Positions 6,576 through 16,203 of a stretch of 64,000 bases of DNA are shown one piece after another; the stretch's first letter is position 1; each line of letters begins with the position of its first letter. The stretch lies in contig JBAYIE010000016.1 in NCBI GenBank assembly GCA_041665785.1, forward strand, positions 1 through 64,000, given 5' to 3'. The stretch is from JBAYIE01 sp041665785 (GTDB lineage: Bacteria > Bacteroidota > Bacteroidia > UKL13-3). Made by a program: the position numbers and the translations under genes. The notes under the pieces are model-generated. The model was given only the letters and a program-made list of their open reading frames with translations, was not told where the DNA came from and did not search any database.

Positions 6576-9281
6576 ATGAAAAAATTTCTCATAATTCTGG
6601 CAGGAATCTTCCTTCTGTTTATTGCTGCAGCCATTGCACTTCCTTTTATTTTCAAGGATAAAATTGTAGACCTGGTTAAAGCAAGTGCCAACGATCAGGT
6701 GAATGCCCGCATCGACTTTAATAACGATATAGGACTGAGCCTGTTCAGCAATTTCCCTCATTTTACCATGACGCTCACTGACCTTTCGGTAGCTGGAGTC
6801 GATCAATTTGAAGGAGATACCTTGCTGGCGTTAAAAGAGTTTACTGCCACGCTCGATATCATGAGCGTAATCAAAGGCGAAAAGATCAAAATCATTGGAG
6901 TAGAACTTGTACAACCGCGCATTCATGCCATTGTACTGAAAGATGGAAAAGCAAATTGGGATATTACCAAACCGTCAGCTGACTCAACACAGGAAGAACC
7001 GGCAGATACAGCTGCAACCAAATTCAATATCAACCTGAAACGATTTGCAATAACCGATGCCTTTATTTCTTACGAAGATCAGCAAGGCAATATGGGTGCA
7101 CAAATCATAGGTCTGAACCATACATTAACAGGCGATTTCAGCGAAGAATTATTTCTCATGCAAACCTTGACCAGCAGCGAACAGGTCTCGGTTTCGTATG
7201 GCGGGATCAAGTACCTCAACAAAGTTAACTTTAGTTTCAAAGCGGATCTGGATGCCGACATGAAGAACATGAAATTCACTTTCAAAGACAATAAAATTAA
7301 CCTGAATGCCCTGGTATTTTCGTTTCAGGGTTGGGTCAGCATGCAAAACGACGACATCGCAATGGACATCACTTACGGAGCGGATAAAGCTGCATTTAAA
7401 GAGTTCCTTTCGCTTGTACCTGCCATCTATGCAAAAGATTTTAATACCATTGAATCATCCGGTAAACTGGGTTTTGATGGTTTTGTAAAAGGCACCTATA
7501 ACGAAAAATCATTGCCTGCATTTGCATTCAACCTCCTCATTGAAAACGGAATGTTTAAATATCCGGCTTTGCCTGTTCCGGTAAAAGATGTACAAGTGCT
7601 GCTGGCCGTAACCAATCCCGATGGCGTTTTGGATCATACACAGGTTCAGTTATCAAAATTTCATTTCAACATTTCAGGAGATCCGTTTGATGCCAAATTG
7701 TTAGCCACGCAGGTAATGACTGATCCTTCGATTGACGCGCAATTCAAAGGCAAAGTGAATCTGGCCAATATCACCAAAATAGTGCCATTGGAAGAAGGCA
7801 TGCAGATCAAAGGTTTGTTTGAAATGAACCTGAATGCAAAAGGACATGTTTCGACCATGGAACAAAATGTTGAAAATTTCTATGCAGGTGGTCAGTTAAA
7901 AATCAGCGACTTCTATTTTATCTCCAAAGATCTTCCCAAGGCATTTACCATTGCACAGGCTGAAATGAACTTTACACCCCGTGTTGTAAATCTTGCAAAA
8001 TTTGATGCCAAAATAGGAAACAGCGATATGCACATGCAGGGTGAACTGACCAACTTTTACGCATATGCAATGGGCAAAGGTACCCTGAAAGGTATACTCA
8101 ACTATCGTTCAGATTTGTTGGATGCCAATGAATTCCTGAGCGACGAACCACAACCGGAACAACCTCAGGTAACTGATACTACTGCCTTAGAAGCACCTGC
8201 TATTCCTGAACAGATTGACTTTACACTGAATTGCTCCGTAGGTAAACTCAAGTATACCAATATGGAAATTACGGATTTCAAGGGACAGGTACATGTTGCT
8301 GAGCAAAAACTTTCGTTCAACAAAGTATCCCTGAATACCTTAGGTTCTTCCATGACCATGGATGGTTATTATGAAACCACACAGCCAAAAACGCCAACCG
8401 CAAATATGGATTTCGGCATTAACAACCTCGATATTCAAAAAGCATTTGTTACATTTAATACCGTGCGGAAACTGGCTCCTGTTGCTGAAAAAACAACCGG
8501 TTCATTCTCTACTAAATTTCATATGACCACCGCATTCGATCAACACTTAAACCCGGTTTATGATCAATTGTTTGCCGAAGGTTCACTGGATATTCCTAAA
8601 GCCAGCATCAAAGGAGTTACATTATTTAATAAGGCTGCCGAGGTATTGAAATACGACCGCCTGAAAGATCCGGCATTGAACAATGTTCACATTCAGTTCA
8701 AAGTAGAAAAAGGCCGGATTTACACACAACCGTTTGATATGACGGTGGCATCTCAAAAACTCACGCTATCCGGATCAACCGGATTGGATCAAACCATCGA
8801 CTACACAGGTAAAATGCTGTTTCCGAGAAGCGCTTTAGGTTCTGCCAATACTGCCTTGACCGATTTATTGAGTAAAGCCAATACCAAAGCCGGAACTCAG
8901 GTAAAGCTAAGCGAAAATATTCCGGTGAGTCTGCTCATCGGAGGTACCTTTACCAAACCTGATATTTCAACAAACCTGGGCGATGCGGCCAAAGATGAAG
9001 CGTCATCTGTGAAAGACCAACTTGCAGCAGAAGCGGATCGCAAACGCAAAGAACTGGAAGCCAAAGCCCGTGCCGAAGCCGACCGGCTTAAAAAAGAAGC
9101 TGAAACAAAAGCAAAGGCTGAAGCAGATCGACTCCGGAAAGAAGCTGAAACAAAAGCCAAAGCGGAGGCCGACCGGTTAAAGAAAGAAGCTGAAGCAAAA
9201 CTGAAAGCAGAGGAAGAAAAAGCCAAAAAGAAGGCAGAAGAAGAAGCGAAGAAGAAGCTGAAGGGGTTGCTGGGCAAGTAG
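6576..9281 (+). CDS. AsmA-family membrane-anchored protein with charged repeat tail
   Basis: A 901-residue protein anchored by one N-terminal helix (about 4-26) with a very large periplasmic part. The beginning (DKIVDLVKASANDQVNARID; IGLSLFSNFPHFTMTLTDLSV) and the later VPVSLLIGGTFTKPDIS segment are typical of AsmA and AsmA-like lipid-transport proteins, which form long beta-groove structures between inner and outer membranes. From about residue 810 the product changes to a highly charged helix with 15-residue repeats of AKAEADRLKKEAETK type, ending KKKLKGLLGK. It starts 10 bp after the receiver gene and may share its transcript, although no functional link is obvious. Lipid transport or outer-membrane assembly is inferred from the family. 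Confidence 0.85.
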   Translation: MKKFLIILAGIFLLFIAAAIALPFIFKDKIVDLVKASANDQVNARIDFNNDIGLSLFSNFPHFTMTLTDLSVAGVDQFEGDTLLALKEFTATLDIMSVIKGEKIKIIGVELVQPRIHAIVLKDGKANWDITKPSADSTQEEPADTAATKFNINLKRFAITDAFISYEDQQGNMGAQIIGLNHTLTGDFSEELFLMQTLTSSEQVSVSYGGIKYLNKVNFSFKADLDADMKNMKFTFKDNKINLNALVFSFQGWVSMQNDDIAMDITYGADKAAFKEFLSLVPAIYAKDFNTIESSGKLGFDGFVKGTYNEKSLPAFAFNLLIENGMFKYPALPVPVKDVQVLLAVTNPDGVLDHTQVQLSKFHFNISGDPFDAKLLATQVMTDPSIDAQFKGKVNLANITKIVPLEEGMQIKGLFEMNLNAKGHVSTMEQNVENFYAGGQLKISDFYFISKDLPKAFTIAQAEMNFTPRVVNLAKFDAKIGNSDMHMQGELTNFYAYAMGKGTLKGILNYRSDLLDANEFLSDEPQPEQPQVTDTTALEAPAIPEQIDFTLNCSVGKLKYTNMEITDFKGQVHVAEQKLSFNKVSLNTLGSSMTMDGYYETTQPKTPTANMDFGINNLDIQKAFVTFNTVRKLAPVAEKTTGSFSTKFHMTTAFDQHLNPVYDQLFAEGSLDIPKASIKGVTLFNKAAEVLKYDRLKDPALNNVHIQFKVEKGRIYTQPFDMTVASQKLTLSGSTGLDQTIDYTGKMLFPRSALGSANTALTDLLSKANTKAGTQVKLSENIPVSLLIGGTFTKPDISTNLGDAAKDEASSVKDQLAAEADRKRKELEAKARAEADRLKKEAETKAKAEADRLRKEAETKAKAEADRLKKEAEAKLKAEEEKAKKKAEEEAKKKLKGLLGK
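9066..9200 (+). repeat. 45-bp in-frame tandem repeat in the AsmA tail
   Basis: About three diverged copies of a 45-bp unit encode AEADRLKKEAETKAK. Because the period is a multiple of three, copy-number change would alter tail length without breaking the frame. The strand opposite is also open, but as a low-complexity Ser/Ala/Phe frame that looks like an artefact. Confidence 0.7.
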
Positions 9282-9409
9282 TTGGGAAATTTTCAAAAAC
9301 TCCCTTTCGATCGTTCATCCCTTATCCAGACAGGACTTTTTTACTTTTCCACATCCTTTATTTTTTAAATTGCTTACTGTAACATTGTTGATTAAGTGAT
9401 TCAGAAATT

Positions 9410-10021
9410 ATGCATTTAGCTATTGCTGGGAATATCGGCTCCGGAAAGACCACATTAACCACCCTCCTGTCCCGTCATTACAAATTCGAACCGCATTATG
9501 AAGATGTGGAAGACAATCCATATATCAGCGATTTCTATGAAGATATGCAACGTTGGTCATTTAACCTGCAAATCTACTTTCTGAACAGCCGCTACAATAC
9601 CGTACAACAGTTGCAGAAAGGCAAGAAAAAGGTAATTCAGGATCGTACCATTTATGAAGATGCCTATATTTTTGCTCCCAATCTGCATTCCATGGGACTG
9701 ATGAGCACCCGCGATTTTGAAACGTATCAGCGCCTTTTTGAGGCTATGACCAGTACCATCAAGGCTCCCGACTTATTGGTATATCTGCGTGCTTCTATCC
9801 CTACATTGGTGAATCAAATCCAAAAACGCGGACGGGATTATGAAGATTCTATCCGCCTCGATTACCTGCGTAGGCTCAATGAACGCTACGAAGCCTGGAT
9901 TTCTACTTACAAAAGTAAAATCCTCATCATCGATGTAGACAATCTCAATTTTGCCGAAAAACCGGAAGATTTGGGGATGGTCATCAATAAAATCGATGCA
10001 GAAATCAACGGACTGTTCTAA
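9410..10021 (+). CDS. Deoxynucleoside kinase (dNK family)
   Basis: A 203-residue kinase that phosphorylates deoxyribonucleosides in the salvage pathway. It has the P-loop GNIGSGKTT (7-15), the substrate-binding VIQDRTIYED segment (about 75-84), and the LID RGRDYE with catalytic arginines. Length and the absence of extra domains fit the bacterial dAK/dGK branch. Which deoxynucleoside is preferred cannot be read from the sequence. The 128 bp upstream hold no clear -7 box. Confidence 0.9.
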   Translation: MHLAIAGNIGSGKTTLTTLLSRHYKFEPHYEDVEDNPYISDFYEDMQRWSFNLQIYFLNSRYNTVQQLQKGKKKVIQDRTIYEDAYIFAPNLHSMGLMSTRDFETYQRLFEAMTSTIKAPDLLVYLRASIPTLVNQIQKRGRDYEDSIRLDYLRRLNERYEAWISTYKSKILIIDVDNLNFAEKPEDLGMVINKIDAEINGLF

Positions 10022-10118
10022 GTTTCACCGTTTTGTTCGCTCTATTCGTTAAATTTTTATTAATACTAAGCCGGTCAGGCACGGCGTTTGTTAAAATGCT
10101 AGTAAATTCACGCCCCGT

Positions 10119-11549
10119 ATGAAAAACAGAATTCAACCTCACCTCCTGCTCTCTTTTTTAATGCTATTTCTTTTTCAGGCTGCACACGCCAAAGAATCTT
10201 ACAATATCACCATCAAAATAAAAGGCCTTGAAAAACAGGAAATTTTATTGGGTTATTACTACGGCGACAAACAGTATATACGCGACAGTGCGCGTTGCGA
10301 TGCAACAGGAAAAGTAGTGTTCAAAGGCAAAGATTCCCTGGATGGCGGAATCTACCTGATAGCTTCTAAGGATCGTCGCTTACTCTTCGACTTTGTGATC
10401 ACTGAACAAATCTTTAGTCTGGAAACCGATACAATAGATTATGTCGGAAACATGAAAGTAAAAGGTTCAGCCGAAAACGAAACCTTCTTTTCATACTCCG
10501 CTTTTACCAGTAAAATGGGACGCCGGGCTATGGACCTGGACCGAAAATACAAAGAAGCCAAAGAAAAAAACGATACCCTCAGCGCACGTTTGTTGCGCGA
10601 TCAATTGCGGAATATTGACGATTCCGTTGACCAGTATCGCAGAGGAATCATGCAGGATCACCCTGGCTTTCTCATGTCTAAAATATTTCGCATGATGCAG
10701 GAAATTGATGTGCCCGAACCTCCGAAACTGCCCAATGGAGCAACAGATTCACTCTTCGGCTATTATTTTTACCGCAATGCGTATATCAATCAAATCGATT
10801 TTACCGATGACCGGCTGGTGCGCACCCCGGTATTTTTTCAGCGCATTCAAACCTATATAACCCGCATCACTCCGCAAATACCGGATACCATTGCCGCTGC
10901 TGCATTTGATGTTTGCGATCGTGCGTTGGGCAGAAAAGAAATGCAGAAATGGCTGATTTATTGGATCACGAATCACTATGAAACGTCTGAATACATGGGA
11001 ATGGATAAGGTTTTTGTATTGATGGCCGATCGCTATTATGCCAACAAAGAAGCGACTTATTGGGTAGATGAAGCCTTGCGTTTCAAAATCACCGATCGCG
11101 CCAACCAGTTACGCTATTCCTTAATCGGCAGCAAACCCCTGAACCTCTCTCTCCCTGACTCAGCGTTGCATTATCAAACCCTCTTCAATATCAAAGCAGA
11201 TTATACTGTGCTGGTTTTCTGGGATCCTCATTGCGGACGATGCAAAGAAGAATTACCCCGGTTGCTGGAGCTCTACGGCAAACTGAACGGTACGGTTAAA
11301 AAAGAAAAGCGCATAGAAGTTTATGCCATGGCCTCTACAAACGATTATCCGGAATGGCGTAAATATATTCGCGAACATAAATTACCCTGGATCAATGTAC
11401 ACGACCCGAATAAAGAAAGCAACTACCACCGCTATTACGATATATACAGCACTCCGGTAGTATATTTGCTGGGTAAAGACAAACGCATTATTGCCAAACG
11501 ACTTTCCATTGAACAAGTTGCAGATTTCATCGAAAAAGGCATTGAATAA
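10119..11549 (+). CDS. TlpA-like thiol-disulfide protein with DUF4369-like N-terminus
   Basis: A 476-residue exported protein. A signal peptide (about 1-24, cleaved near AHA-KE) precedes a beta-sandwich region (ITIKIKGLEKQEILLGYYYG) resembling DUF4369. A helical middle domain of DUF5106 type follows, then a C-terminal thioredoxin fold with C372-G-R-C375 in FWDPHCGRC and the cis-proline YSTPVVYLL. This family reduces or rearranges disulfides in the periplasm; a partner is not evident. The ABC-2 permease starts 8 bp after its stop, so the two are likely co-transcribed. Confidence 0.85.
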   Translation: MKNRIQPHLLLSFLMLFLFQAAHAKESYNITIKIKGLEKQEILLGYYYGDKQYIRDSARCDATGKVVFKGKDSLDGGIYLIASKDRRLLFDFVITEQIFSLETDTIDYVGNMKVKGSAENETFFSYSAFTSKMGRRAMDLDRKYKEAKEKNDTLSARLLRDQLRNIDDSVDQYRRGIMQDHPGFLMSKIFRMMQEIDVPEPPKLPNGATDSLFGYYFYRNAYINQIDFTDDRLVRTPVFFQRIQTYITRITPQIPDTIAAAAFDVCDRALGRKEMQKWLIYWITNHYETSEYMGMDKVFVLMADRYYANKEATYWVDEALRFKITDRANQLRYSLIGSKPLNLSLPDSALHYQTLFNIKADYTVLVFWDPHCGRCKEELPRLLELYGKLNGTVKKEKRIEVYAMASTNDYPEWRKYIREHKLPWINVHDPNKESNYHRYYDIYSTPVVYLLGKDKRIIAKRLSIEQVADFIEKGIE

Positions 11550-11557
11550 GCAACCGG

Positions 11558-12853
11558 ATGCTTAAGCATATTTTCCTGGTACTTTCACGTGAATACCTGA
11601 CACGTGTTCGCAAGAAATCCTTTCTGGTAATGACCCTGCTGGCTCCTTTGCTGATTGTGGCTTTTTACGGACTTATAATTTACCTCTCGTTAAATCAGGA
11701 AAAAACCGATACCGAAAAGCAGGTATTTGTTTACGATGAAACGAAAATGTTTAAGGATAAGCTCCAAAACAGCACCACACTTCAATTTCATTTTGGTGCT
11801 GAACCCGATGCAGGCAAACAACGTGCTTTGTTATCGGAAGAGGATTATGCCGCCATTCTCATGCTCACCGGTGACTCGGGTGAAATCACTTCACGCCTGA
11901 TTTATACCACCCAACCCGGTATGTTTACTGTTGAAAAAATTCAATCGCAACTGAGCCAGATTTTAAAAGACCGCTCCCTGGCCTTGCATGGGATAGATCA
12001 ACAGGTATTGCAGGAAATTAACCGGCATAAACATACCCTGCAAACCGTGAAACTAACAGATGAAGGATTTGAAACAGGGAGTTCGGGAGTTTCCAGTGCT
12101 ATCGGAATGATTTCTGCCATCGCCATTTATACCTTCATCTTTATTTATGGAGTACAGGTTATGCAGGGAGTTATTGAAGAAAAAACAAACCGCATCGTAG
12201 AAATCCTGATTTCATCACTTCGACCGTTTGAACTGATGATGGGAAAAATAATGGGCATTGCACTGGTCGGATTAACCCAGTTTTTTATCTGGGGTGTAGC
12301 CATCGTATTTCTGGGCAGTTATGTTTCAGGTTTTGTTATGCGTATGTTTGGTGGCCAGGTGCAATCGATTACCGCTGCAGCACAAGGTTCCGGTGCAGGT
12401 GAAATGTTCGCATCCTTATCGGGCGTAAACTTTCCGCTGATCGGAGGAATGTTTCTGTTCTATTTTCTGGGAGGGTATCTCTTTTATGGTGCTTTGTTTG
12501 CGGCCATTGGCTCAGCGGTTGATAATGAAACCGACAAACAACAATTCATGATGCCGGTAACTTTGCCTTTGATTTTAGCTTTTGCATTATCACAAACCAT
12601 TATCCTGAGCAATCCTAACAGCAGTACGGCCATCTGGCTTTCCATTATTCCGTTTACTTCACCTGTTGCCATGATGGTTCGCCTCCCATTTGATGTTCCC
12701 GGCTGGCAACTGGCATTGTCGATGGTATCTATGATTCTTGGATTTATCAGTACTGCATGGATAGCCTCGCGCATTTACCGTATTGGCATACTCATGTACG
12801 GTAAAAAGCCAAGCTGGAAAGAACTGGGAAAATGGTTGTTTTATAAGGGATAA
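11558..12853 (+). CDS. ABC-2 type transporter permease (NatB-like)
   Basis: A 431-residue membrane protein. Helix 1 (about 22-44) is preceded by the typical LSREYLTRVRKKSF amphipathic start. It is followed by a large extracytoplasmic domain (about 48-180) and five or six helices with the conserved EEKTNRIVEILISSLRPFELMMGK cytoplasmic segment between them, which is the coupling region of ABC-2 exporters. No ATP-binding subunit is encoded next to it, so the ATPase must be elsewhere. Cargo is unknown. It is separated by one base from the convergent aminotransferase gene. Confidence 0.88.
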   Translation: MLKHIFLVLSREYLTRVRKKSFLVMTLLAPLLIVAFYGLIIYLSLNQEKTDTEKQVFVYDETKMFKDKLQNSTTLQFHFGAEPDAGKQRALLSEEDYAAILMLTGDSGEITSRLIYTTQPGMFTVEKIQSQLSQILKDRSLALHGIDQQVLQEINRHKHTLQTVKLTDEGFETGSSGVSSAIGMISAIAIYTFIFIYGVQVMQGVIEEKTNRIVEILISSLRPFELMMGKIMGIALVGLTQFFIWGVAIVFLGSYVSGFVMRMFGGQVQSITAAAQGSGAGEMFASLSGVNFPLIGGMFLFYFLGGYLFYGALFAAIGSAVDNETDKQQFMMPVTLPLILAFALSQTIILSNPNSSTAIWLSIIPFTSPVAMMVRLPFDVPGWQLALSMVSMILGFISTAWIASRIYRIGILMYGKKPSWKELGKWLFYKG

Positions 12854-12854
12854 G

Positions 12855-13595
12855 TTATTCCAACGTGTTGCGGATTTTAGCAGTAAGTGTATCCGCGTAC
12901 AACTTCCCATCCAGACATTCTACTGACTGTATGCGATGTATTGCATTGGTCAAAAACAATTCATCTGCCTGAAGCAATTCCATTAGCACGGCAGGTTTCT
13001 CTTCCAGTTCAAAATCATGCATGGGTAAATGACGCAGCAACACCGCGCGCATAACGCCCATTACACATCCTTCTGACAATGGTGGCGTAAATAGTTGACC
13101 ATCCTTCACCCAAAACAAATTGGAAGAAGCGGCTTCGCAAATATGACCGTATTGATTCAGGATCAGCACATCGTCCCAACCCTTGTCTGCTGCAAATTTA
13201 AGCGCCTGAATATACACCAGTGCATTACCGGTTTTGAAATTACTGAGTGGAGAAGTGGGTTTCCAATCTCCCGGATAGATCCCTATTTGTTGAATCTTTT
13301 TTTGCTCATCGGGCAATGGAAATACTTCTACCTCAAATTGCACATCCTTCGATGAGGAACGATAAAAACCATCTGCCTTACTGTATGCAATTAAGCGAAT
13401 CCGTGCCTGAGATTGTTCTCTAACGGCAGGACGCAACAATGATTCAAGCTTGTTTACATCCATGGTAGCAGGCAATCCAAGATATTTCAATCCGGCATTT
13501 AAGCGGGCTGCATGATCACGCACATGGCGTATGTTACCCTCCACCACAGCCATGGTTTCAAATAACAAATCGCCATACACAAATGCTCGCTCCAT
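12855..13595 (-). CDS. Class IV PLP aminotransferase / aminodeoxychorismate lyase-like
   Basis: A 246-residue fold-type IV PLP enzyme with RAFVYGDLLFETM at the very start, PLP lysine K121 in SNFKTGN, and E154 in EAASSNLFWV. The family includes branched-chain aminotransferase, D-amino acid aminotransferase and PabC; the DRG/YGD-LFET start and small size favour the PabC side, but this is not decisive. Most relatives have about 15-20 further residues before this motif; here the ATG lies 5 bp after the stop of the preceding hydrolase gene. It ends a three-gene minus-strand operon. Confidence 0.8.
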   Translation of the reverse strand: MERAFVYGDLLFETMAVVEGNIRHVRDHAARLNAGLKYLGLPATMDVNKLESLLRPAVREQSQARIRLIAYSKADGFYRSSSKDVQFEVEVFPLPDEQKKIQQIGIYPGDWKPTSPLSNFKTGNALVYIQALKFAADKGWDDVLILNQYGHICEAASSNLFWVKDGQLFTPPLSEGCVMGVMRAVLLRHLPMHDFELEEKPAVLMELLQADELFLTNAIHRIQSVECLDGKLYADTLTAKIRNTLE

Positions 13596-13600
13596 GGATC

Positions 13601-14440
13601 TTACAAATCAGACAAAAGTATGTTATCCTTAAATCGAACGCCCTTTTCCGTCATTTCAACTGTACACGCTTCATGAACCGGATCGTGTTCGAAAAACAAA
13701 ATAGCAGGCGATTCGGTAGCTTTCTTCAACGTTTGTTGTTTTTCATTCATGGTTTCCAGCGGACGCACATCATAACCCATTACGTACGGAACAGGAATAT
13801 GACCTTGCGTGGGTACCATATCCGCCATATAAATAACCTGAAAGCCTTTGTACCGGATTACGGGATGTACCATTCCGAATGTATGTCCGTATGAAAACAA
13901 AAAATCCATTTCGGGATGAATCTGATCTTTTTTACCGATGAATTTTAATTGTCCGCTCTCCTGTATGGGAAGAATATTCTCTTTGAGAAAGGAAGCTTTT
14001 TCGCGTTGATTGGAAGCCTGCGCTTCATTCCACTGCTCCTCTCCAACCCAGTAAGTTGCGTTGGGAAAAGTGGTTTCGAATTTAGTCCGGTCTGCATTCC
14101 AGCGAATACTACCTCCGCAATGATCAAAATGCAGATGAGTAAGCAGCATATCCGTAATATCACCGGTGGTAAAACCCAGGGCATTCAGCGAAGCCTCAAG
14201 CGAAGCATTCCCGTGTAAATAATAATACGAAAAAAATTTCTGATCCTGTTTGTCCCCGATTCCGTTATCGATCAGAATCAGGCGATTTCCGTCTTCAATT
14301 AATAAACAACGCATGGCCAGGTCTATCATATTGTTTTCATCGGCCGGATTAGACTTGTTCCAGATAGATTTCGGTACAACACCAAACATTGCTCCTCCAT
14401 CCAGTTTAAACAATCCTGTATCTATAGTATGTAATTTCAT
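13601..14440 (-). CDS. MBL-fold metallo-hydrolase
   Basis: A 279-residue metallo-beta-lactamase-fold hydrolase. The zinc motif is THLHFDH (101-107), with further ligands in SYGHTFG, YMADMVP and FFEHDP. The first half (RCLLIEDGNRLILIDNGIG, then a helical insert) resembles the quorum-lactonase and glyoxalase-II-like groups; the true substrate cannot be told. It lies between an M1 peptidase gene (11 bp upstream) and a class IV aminotransferase gene (5 bp downstream) on the same strand. Confidence 0.85.
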   Translation of the reverse strand: MKLHTIDTGLFKLDGGAMFGVVPKSIWNKSNPADENNMIDLAMRCLLIEDGNRLILIDNGIGDKQDQKFFSYYYLHGNASLEASLNALGFTTGDITDMLLTHLHFDHCGGSIRWNADRTKFETTFPNATYWVGEEQWNEAQASNQREKASFLKENILPIQESGQLKFIGKKDQIHPEMDFLFSYGHTFGMVHPVIRYKGFQVIYMADMVPTQGHIPVPYVMGYDVRPLETMNEKQQTLKKATESPAILFFEHDPVHEACTVEMTEKGVRFKDNILLSDL

Positions 14441-14451
14441 GGTTTTCGAAT

Positions 14452-16098
14452 TTATGGCACTAATTTTTTAACTTCAAACAAGCCTGTTTCCATATTTATT
14501 TTAAAATCCTTTTCATCAAAATAATTCAGATCCAATAACTGCCAGTCCTTTTGCGGCACAATCATATCCCATTTACCTTTGGTCATGGTTACCCATACCG
14601 GCATTTCAAATCCTTTCACCACCTGTCTCCAACGATAACGGATCACCAGGTTACCATCTGCCTGACCAGACACTTTGTATTCAAGTACCGGAATTTTACT
14701 CTCGTGGAGGTATTGTTTGAAAAATGCATCCCAGGAGCGGCCGGTAGCTTCATTAAAATAGTTCAAAACATCGGTGGTATTGATAATCTTTTTTTGGTGT
14801 CTTACCGCAAATCCCTTCAATGCAGCAAACCAAAGGGAGTCGTTATTCAGCATACTTCGCATGGTATGCAGCATCCATGTGCCTTTATAATAAATATCGT
14901 TGTCGTGGCGGTCGTGAAAGTATACATCCCGCGGACCCATCATTGGTTCTTTGTTTACGATCTTCTCCTTTTGCTGATTCAGGTAATGTTGTGATCTGGC
15001 TTTACCCTGCATATACTCAACATACAATGCTTCGGAATAGGTTGTAAAGCTTTCGTGGATCCACATTTCAGCCGGATCATCTGCAGTTATGCTGTTGGCA
15101 AACCATTCGTGTCCGCTTTCATGGATAATGATAAAATCAAAGTTGAATGGATTGTTTTGGTAATTATTTCCATAAGCCACACAACTTTGATGCTCCATTC
15201 CCCAGAAGGGTGCTTCTACCAATTTATAACCATCGGAAGCAAAGGGATACGTTCCGAAATAATATTCAAAAGCCTGAATCATGGTTTTGACCTGTTGAAA
15301 ATGTGTTGCAGCTTTTTCTTCATTTCCTTTAAGCACAAAATAATTCAGTTCGAGCATTGCCTTTCCTTCATCATGCAACATGCTGTCGCGTATATATACA
15401 TAATCGCCGATATTGACCGTGATGGAATAATTGTTGATCGGATTTCTTACCTGCCAGTGAAAGCGGTTGAATCCCGGAGATGAATTTTCTTCTGTTCTTA
15501 CCCACCTGCCATTTGAAACACCGGTTAATCCCTGAGGAACTTCCAGATGCATATCTACGCTATCGGCCTCATCACTCCAGTGATCTTTACATGGAAGCCA
15601 CACCGATGCGCCAATACCTTCGCAGGCCAGACCAATCCAGGGTTTCCCCGATGAATCACTGCTCCACACAAATCCTCCGTCCCATGGAGCTTTTTTGGCA
15701 GCTACCGGAATGCCGGAAAAATATATGGTGAGGTAGGTAAAAGTTCCGGATTCAACTTTTAGGGGCATTTGCACCCAAACAGCATCACTGTCGCGAAGGT
15801 ATGTACATACCGCATTGCCTAGTTTGATGCTGTCGATTCCCATTTTGTAGGAAAAATCAATCTGCAAGCGGTTGAAATTTTGTACAGCGAGTAAGCCGAT
15901 GCGGTTCGCTCCAACAATGCGTTTTTGATCCGGTATTACTTTCAAAGCAATATCGTAATGCTTTACATCGTAACAATTACGCATCGGACTCAATGCTCCA
16001 TGAAGTAAATGGCGCCGGCTTATTTTATTTTGTGCACTTACAGACTGTAACAAACTGATACAGAGTAACAACAGAACAAATCTCCAAAATTTATTCAT
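14452..16098 (-). CDS. M1-family metallopeptidase, exported
   Basis: A 548-residue gluzincin. A signal peptide (1-22, ending VSA-QN) precedes an N-terminal beta domain (about 40-235) and the catalytic domain: FWGMEHQS (the GAMEN-equivalent), H326-E-S-G-H330 and the third zinc ligand E349 in WIHESFTTY. It lacks the long C-terminal helical domain of classical aminopeptidase N and no T9SS tail is visible, so it is a short periplasmic M1 type that probably trims peptides. First gene of the operon with the MBL and aminotransferase genes. Confidence 0.9.
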   Translation of the reverse strand: MNKFWRFVLLLLCISLLQSVSAQNKISRRHLLHGALSPMRNCYDVKHYDIALKVIPDQKRIVGANRIGLLAVQNFNRLQIDFSYKMGIDSIKLGNAVCTYLRDSDAVWVQMPLKVESGTFTYLTIYFSGIPVAAKKAPWDGGFVWSSDSSGKPWIGLACEGIGASVWLPCKDHWSDEADSVDMHLEVPQGLTGVSNGRWVRTEENSSPGFNRFHWQVRNPINNYSITVNIGDYVYIRDSMLHDEGKAMLELNYFVLKGNEEKAATHFQQVKTMIQAFEYYFGTYPFASDGYKLVEAPFWGMEHQSCVAYGNNYQNNPFNFDFIIIHESGHEWFANSITADDPAEMWIHESFTTYSEALYVEYMQGKARSQHYLNQQKEKIVNKEPMMGPRDVYFHDRHDNDIYYKGTWMLHTMRSMLNNDSLWFAALKGFAVRHQKKIINTTDVLNYFNEATGRSWDAFFKQYLHESKIPVLEYKVSGQADGNLVIRYRWRQVVKGFEMPVWVTMTKGKWDMIVPQKDWQLLDLNYFDEKDFKINMETGLFEVKKLVP

Positions 16099-16203
16099 TT
16101 TGTAAATCTAAACGGAAATCCATTAAACTTGCAAGACATTCAGAGACCACAGGTTGTTAACTCATCCCATAGTATATTGCATTAACAAAAACATATAAAT
16201 ATC

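Noticed and set aside
8897..9277. Antisense open frame of 126 codons opposite the AsmA tail
   Set aside because: Low-complexity Ser/Ala/Phe product created by the repetitive Lys/Glu/Ala codons on the other strand.
14551..14994. 147-codon plus-strand frame inside the M1 peptidase
   Set aside because: It shadows a gene with complete zinc motifs; no promoter or protein-like features.
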